From: Gammaproteobacteria bacterium
GTDB taxonomy: Bacteria; Pseudomonadota; Gammaproteobacteria; PS1; Pseudothioglobaceae
Assembly (NCBI GenBank): GCA_003489145.1
Contig: DNJI01000017.1
Coordinates: 1-9,024 of the forward strand
Reading direction: 5' to 3'
DNA: 9,024 bases
Shown: in pieces, positions 5,512-9,024 of the stretch
Layout: each line of letters starts with the position of its first letter
Numbering within the stretch: position 1 is the stretch's first letter
The notes under the pieces: generated by a model
Databases searched by the model: none
Told to the model about the DNA's origin: nothing
Seen by the model: only the letters and a program-made list of their open reading frames with translations
Made by a program: the position numbers and the translations under genes

Positions 5512-7917
5512 CTATTCTTGATTTTTTCTCAACCGAGTTGCATTAACAATCACAATGACTGAGCTAATTGGCATCACAATTGCGGCAAATAGCGGTGTGA
5601 CCTTGGCCATCATTGCCAACGGCACCATCAAGGCGTTATAAAGTAAGGCAAAAGTAATATTTTGCTTGATGATTGTTTGTGTGCGTTTCGAGAGTTGAAT
5701 CGCCTCAACAATAGGCGCAAGTGTTGTCTTTAAAACCACGACATCAGCACTGGCAACGGACACATCAGCGCCTGACCCAATCGCGATACTGACATCTGCT
5801 TGCGTGAGTGCTGGCGCATCATTAATACCGTCGCCCACCATTAATACCAAACCTTGCTTTTGCAAAGACTTTATATATTGTGCCTTATCATTTGGCAACA
5901 CCTCAGCGGTTACATGATCAATGCCTAATTGATTGGCTACTGATTGCGCCACTTGGATGCGATCACCACTGAGCATGGATATGGTTTTCCCCATGGTTTT
6001 TAATTGTGCGATGGTGCGTTTTGCATCTTTTTTGATCTGATCATTCAGCGCAATAAACCCTAAAATATCGTGCTCATCAGCACACCAAATACAAGTGTGG
6101 CCTTGTTGTTCTAATGTGTTGGCTTGCTCTGACCACTCAATATTTTCAGGCGCTTGAAGATAGTTTAAATTACCTACCCAATAACGCTTACCGCTAACTT
6201 TGGCTGACACACCCAAACCTGGCAACATTTCAAAATCATCTGCTAACTGTTCAATATTATGCTTGGTTGCATAGTGCACAACTGCCTTAGCAAGCGGATG
6301 TTCAGAGTGTTTCTCAATCGCACTAACGATACCAATCAATACGTTGTGATCCATTTGACTAACGACCTTATTCACTTGCGGTGACCCCAGCGTCAGGGTG
6401 CCGGTTTTATCAAATACGACATGTTTGACTTTACTCAACACCTCAAGTGCATCGCCATTTTTAATGAGTATATTACGTTTTGCAGCACTACCACTGGCAA
6501 CGGCAATGCTCATTGGCGTGGCTAATCCAAACGCACAAGGACAGGTAATAATCAACACGCTGGTGGCACTAAGCAGTGCCAAATCAAAATCGGTTGGTGA
6601 CCAAACTATAAATGTAATAACAGCTAGGCCCAAGGTAGTCCAAACAAAGTAAGGAATAATGCGATCAATTATGCAAACAATACGGCCTTTATTGGCTCGG
6701 GAGTTTTCGACCAAACTCACGATCTGAGCCAATGCTGATTGCCGACTTAGCTGTGTGACTTCCACCTCAAAACTGCCATTAATATTAAGCGTGCCGGCAA
6801 ACACATCATCGCCCGAACGCTTATTCACTGGTAGCGATTCTCCACTGAGCAACGATTCATCAACCTCACCAGATCCTAAACGCACCACGCCATCAATCGC
6901 AATACGCTCGCCTGGCTTGATTAAGACAATATCACCAACCTCAATAGTGCTAATGGGCTTGATGAGTTCACCCTCATCTGTTTTAACCAATGCAATATTA
7001 GGCTGTAATTGTTGCAAACTGGTAGAAGCCGATAAAGCAGATTTTTTGCTAGAGGCTTCTAGATATCGACCAATCAAGATCACAAAAATGAAGTTAACCA
7101 CTGTATCGAAGTACACCTCGCCTTTGGTAGAAAATCCCAACAATACATACACCGAATAAAAATAGGTTGTCAGCGCGCCAATACTAATTGGCACATCCAT
7201 ATTCATATAACGATTCTTAACGCCAAAATAGGCGTTTTTCAAAAATGGATAACCTGCATAAAATAAAGTAGGGGTCGCCAATGCGAAGCCCAACCATTGG
7301 AAGTACTCATGATACTGCCCGCCACTAGCACCGGTGTACATGGCAATTGAAATCCACAAAAGATTCATCATTGTAAATCCAGCAAAACCAATACGATAAA
7401 GCATGGCTTTATTTTTACGCTGTTGCGCTGCTTCAGCAACATTTTGCTCGTATGGCATGGCCGCATAACCTAAATCAGCCAATGTTTGCATAATCGATGA
7501 TAGGTTAATTTTTTCTTCTTCCCAGCGAATGCGGATGCGCTTATCGGTTAGATTTACTCGCACCCAAACAATGCCATCCATTGCGCTAAGCGCACGCTCA
7601 ATCAACCAAACACAAGCAGCGCAATGAATGGTATCGCTAATCAGTGTGATGGTTTTAGCGTCTGAATCAGATGATTCTAAAAATGGTTGTTGGAAAACAA
7701 GTGAATCATAAAATTCTAACGGATACTCTAAATCAACTGCCGGCAAGAGTGATGAAGTTTGTTGATCATAAAAAGCACCTAAACCACTGTCATGAATGGT
7801 TTGGCAAACACTGGCACAGCCCACACAACAAAAATCTTGCTGGGTGCTTTTAATCATCGCCTCAACCTTATTAACACGAGTTACGGGCAATCCACAGTGG
7901 TAACAACTATCGCTCAT
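5512..7917 (-). CDS. ccoI: Cu(+)-transporting P-type ATPase, CcoI/FixI type
   Basis: An 801-residue P1B-type ATPase of the inner membrane. The N-terminus is the cysteine-rich module typical of CcoI/FixI (C5xxC8, then C30, C31, C34, C38), followed by a heavy-metal-associated domain with C99-A-A-C102. About eight membrane segments are expected, roughly at 174-195, 205-223, 242-262, 266-284, 421-440, 445-475, 750-770 and 773-793. The Cu(+) signatures are complete: CPC (C459, C461) in segment 6, Y760-N761 in segment 7 and M782xxS785S786 in segment 8. The cytoplasmic machinery shows the actuator SGE (358-360, in place of the more usual TGE), phosphorylated D503 in DKTGT, the HP dipeptide (H540) and GDGINDAP (695-702). 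CcoI/FixI proteins supply copper for cbb3-type cytochrome oxidase assembly; a general CopA-like export role is the alternative. No ccoS or oxidase subunit gene lies beside it. It starts at ATG 7917, without a Shine-Dalgarno. Confidence 0.93.
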   Translation of the reverse strand: MSDSCYHCGLPVTRVNKVEAMIKSTQQDFCCVGCASVCQTIHDSGLGAFYDQQTSSLLPAVDLEYPLEFYDSLVFQQPFLESSDSDAKTITLISDTIHCAACVWLIERALSAMDGIVWVRVNLTDKRIRIRWEEEKINLSSIMQTLADLGYAAMPYEQNVAEAAQQRKNKAMLYRIGFAGFTMMNLLWISIAMYTGASGGQYHEYFQWLGFALATPTLFYAGYPFLKNAYFGVKNRYMNMDVPISIGALTTYFYSVYVLLGFSTKGEVYFDTVVNFIFVILIGRYLEASSKKSALSASTSLQQLQPNIALVKTDEGELIKPISTIEVGDIVLIKPGERIAIDGVVRLGSGEVDESLLSGESLPVNKRSGDDVFAGTLNINGSFEVEVTQLSRQSALAQIVSLVENSRANKGRIVCIIDRIIPYFVWTTLGLAVITFIVWSPTDFDLALLSATSVLIITCPCAFGLATPMSIAVASGSAAKRNILIKNGDALEVLSKVKHVVFDKTGTLTLGSPQVNKVVSQMDHNVLIGIVSAIEKHSEHPLAKAVVHYATKHNIEQLADDFEMLPGLGVSAKVSGKRYWVGNLNYLQAPENIEWSEQANTLEQQGHTCIWCADEHDILGFIALNDQIKKDAKRTIAQLKTMGKTISMLSGDRIQVAQSVANQLGIDHVTAEVLPNDKAQYIKSLQKQGLVLMVGDGINDAPALTQADVSIAIGSGADVSVASADVVVLKTTLAPIVEAIQLSKRTQTIIKQNITFALLYNALMVPLAMMAKVTPLFAAIVMPISSVIVIVNATRLRKNQE

Positions 7918-7990
7918 GGTGTTTGATTTTATTGTATTTTTTATACCAAGTCCTCTTATAATAGGAAGTAATCAGTTTAGCAAAATAGCT
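7918..7990. promoter_or_regulatory. Divergent intergenic region with candidate promoters for ccoI and the exported-protein gene
   Basis: This 73-bp AT-rich gap separates two divergent genes. On the + strand TATAAT lies at 7957-7962, with TTGTAT (7932-7937) as a poorly spaced (19 bp) -35. On the - strand TGGTATAAA (7948-7940) fits an extended -10 (TGn-TATAAA) pointing at ccoI. The two -10 regions lie about 10 bp apart, so the promoters would occlude each other. No clear dyad for a copper regulator (CueR type) is visible, and only a half FNR-like TTGAT (7923-7927) occurs. Confidence 0.45.
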
Positions 7991-8650
7991 ATGAAACGTT
8001 TAATACTACTTGGTTTGTTCTTATCGCTTAGCAGCACTAGCATTGCTGCAGAGCAAATTCGCTTATACAAACAATATATCGTTGGTACGCCCAAGGCTTA
8101 CTTGCAAAAAGCACACGTACTAGAAGACTGCAGTGCCAAATATGAGCAAGGCACGCTGTGTATGAAAAACCACTCTCTGTCAGGCGAGAATACCGAGATT
8201 GCTTTTCGATTTTTAAACGACCGTCTAGTTTCTATTGTATTGATGGTGCCATTGGGCGATGTCAACAAAATCAAAAAAATGTTTCATGTGATGAAAACTC
8301 AGTTTGATTTAGTCCTTATTGAAAACGATAAAGAGCGTCTAGACATTATTGAAATCAGTAGCAATACTTTTGCTAAAAATGATTTCACTAAGATGATTGC
8401 TGATTTTGAAAACAGGGCCTATCAAAAACACAACATCAAATATACCTTCATCAGTAAAGATGAATTTAAAACCCAATCACGCAAAGCGCGCAACTTTACA
8501 GAAATATTTAAAGATGCACCTATCCACATGCGCGCTGCCACTTATAGTGTTGGGCGTAAAGATGGACGAGTCATAGGCACTATCAGCTTTATTGTGCCCG
8601 GCATTACTGAAGCCTATCTTGATCAAAACCCTATTGTTGAAGATTTCTAG
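7991..8650 (+). CDS. Exported protein of unknown function
   Basis: I do not recognise a family. The 219-residue protein begins with a classic signal peptide: positive MKR, a hydrophobic core LILLGLFLSLSS, then a small-residue cleavage region near A19-A20 before EQ. It lacks a lipobox Cys, so a soluble periplasmic or secreted protein is expected. The mature part has two cysteines ten residues apart (C47, C57), which could form a disulfide, and mixed alpha/beta-looking sequence rich in Lys and Ile. There are no further hydrophobic stretches long enough for a membrane helix apart from short beta-like runs. The ATG at 7991 is chosen because the signal peptide begins there. Extending in frame to 7916 would put 25 residues ahead of the signal and overlap the ccoI start. 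No Shine-Dalgarno is evident. It lies 9 nt before glmU and is probably co-transcribed with it. Confidence 0.82.
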   Translation: MKRLILLGLFLSLSSTSIAAEQIRLYKQYIVGTPKAYLQKAHVLEDCSAKYEQGTLCMKNHSLSGENTEIAFRFLNDRLVSIVLMVPLGDVNKIKKMFHVMKTQFDLVLIENDKERLDIIEISSNTFAKNDFTKMIADFENRAYQKHNIKYTFISKDEFKTQSRKARNFTEIFKDAPIHMRAATYSVGRKDGRVIGTISFIVPGITEAYLDQNPIVEDF

Positions 8651-8659
8651 CTCATTATT

Positions 8660-9024
8660 ATGACTCAAATTCACGGCATTATTCTTGCAGCTGGCAAAGG
8701 CACGCGCATGAATTCATCAAAACCAAAAGTCTTACAAATACTTTCAGACAAAACCCTGCTCGGGCATGTATTAACTCAAGCTCAGAAACTGTGTTCAAAA
8801 GTACATGTGGTGTATGGCTTTGGTGGAGACCAAGTACGTCAAACCATTAATGATGATTCTATTAATTGGGTAGAACAAGTCCAGCAACTCGGTACCGGGC
8901 ACGCAGTTCAACAAGCCATGCCGTCTATTAATGACGATTCAATATCCTTAGTCTTATATGGCGATGTGCCCCTCATTGAACAATCCACATTAAATGATCT
9001 AATCACTCAAGCGCAACACAGTGG
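8660..9024 (+). CDS. glmU: Bifunctional GlmU (N-acetylglucosamine-1-phosphate uridyltransferase / glucosamine-1-phosphate acetyltransferase), N-terminal part
   Basis: The first 121 codons are present; the rest lies beyond the right edge. The full enzyme acetylates glucosamine 1-phosphate and couples the product to UTP, making UDP-GlcNAc for peptidoglycan and lipopolysaccharide. Only the pyrophosphorylase domain is seen here: LAAGKGTRM (9-17) with R16, PKVLQ with K23, the uridine-binding QQLGTGHAVQQA (75-86) and YGDVPL (100-105) with the metal-binding D102. Each sits about two or three residues earlier than in E. coli GlmU. The left-handed beta-helix acetyltransferase domain cannot be checked. 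The ATG at 8660 gives the usual MxxIHGIILAAGKG start; no Shine-Dalgarno is visible, and the 9-nt gap from the preceding gene suggests coupling. Confidence 0.96.
   Translation, partial: MTQIHGIILAAGKGTRMNSSKPKVLQILSDKTLLGHVLTQAQKLCSKVHVVYGFGGDQVRQTINDDSINWVEQVQQLGTGHAVQQAMPSINDDSISLVLYGDVPLIEQSTLNDLITQAQHS

Noticed and set aside
6755..7159. A 134-codon open frame on the + strand opposite ccoI.
   Set aside because: It is antisense to the conserved actuator region and membrane segments of ccoI, has no signal or domain, and shows Ser/Thr-rich composition typical of a shadow frame.
7923..7936. A possible FNR box upstream of ccoI (TTGAT on the + strand), which would fit oxygen control of a cbb3 accessory gene.
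   Set aside because: Only one half-site is present. The second half (TTGTA instead of ATCAA) does not match the palindrome.
7916..7990. An upstream start for the exported protein that would add 25 residues.
   Set aside because: It would bury the signal peptide, cover the promoter region and overlap the ccoI start codon on the other strand.
8477..8674. A 65-codon - strand frame opposite the end of the exported-protein gene.
   Set aside because: It overlaps the exported-protein gene and the glmU start in antisense, with no ribosome-binding site or recognisable domain.

Overview
The window is a stretch of ordinary, moderately AT-rich bacterial chromosome. It holds seven complete housekeeping genes, one complete gene of unknown function, one complete PfkB-family kinase, and two genes cut by the window ends. 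The fkpB-ispH pairing, the AccD zinc finger at E. coli positions, the C+ form of ribosomal protein L31 and the CcoI-type copper ATPase all point to a gammaproteobacterium. The AT-rich composition and this gene set would fit a marine sulfur-oxidiser of the SUP05/Thioglobus/bivalve-symbiont kind. That genus-level guess is an inference from general resemblance, and nothing in the sequence proves it. I see no insertion sequence, prophage, CRISPR array, tRNA or rRNA.

Layout from left to right. The C-terminal tail of an HU-type DNA-binding protein (+ strand) runs to position 64. It ends in a perfectly palindromic terminator (82-107) that can also stop transcription arriving from the right. A six-gene minus-strand cluster follows, read from right to left: hemE (4090-5124), trpA (3290-4087), accD (2440-3279), fkpB (2037-2447), ispH (1117-2040) and a PfkB-family kinase (129-1070). 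Spacing is 2 nt, 10 nt, an 8-nt overlap, a 4-nt overlap and 46 nt, so this is almost certainly one operon with translational coupling in the middle. It joins haem synthesis, the last steps of tryptophan synthesis, fatty-acid initiation, a folding helper, isoprenoid synthesis and a nucleoside/sugar kinase. An 8-bp hairpin sits in the ispH/kinase gap.

Upstream of hemE and on the same strand lie rpmE (5243-5455), with its own terminator at 5198-5226, and a large Cu(+)-transporting P-type ATPase of the CcoI/FixI type (5512-7917). A 73-bp intergenic region at 7918-7990 carries candidate divergent promoters. To its right, on the + strand, are a 219-residue secreted protein of unknown function (7991-8650) and, 9 nt later, the start of glmU (8660 to the window end).

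Most of the content is conventional. The points worth a second look are the unusual order of the six-gene operon (trpA without trpB, and a kinase after ispH), the ccoI gene separated from any visible cbb3 oxidase genes, the unknown exported protein apparently coupled to glmU, the intercistronic hairpin, and the general lack of Shine-Dalgarno sequences at the starts. I found no convincing evidence of an undescribed multi-gene system.
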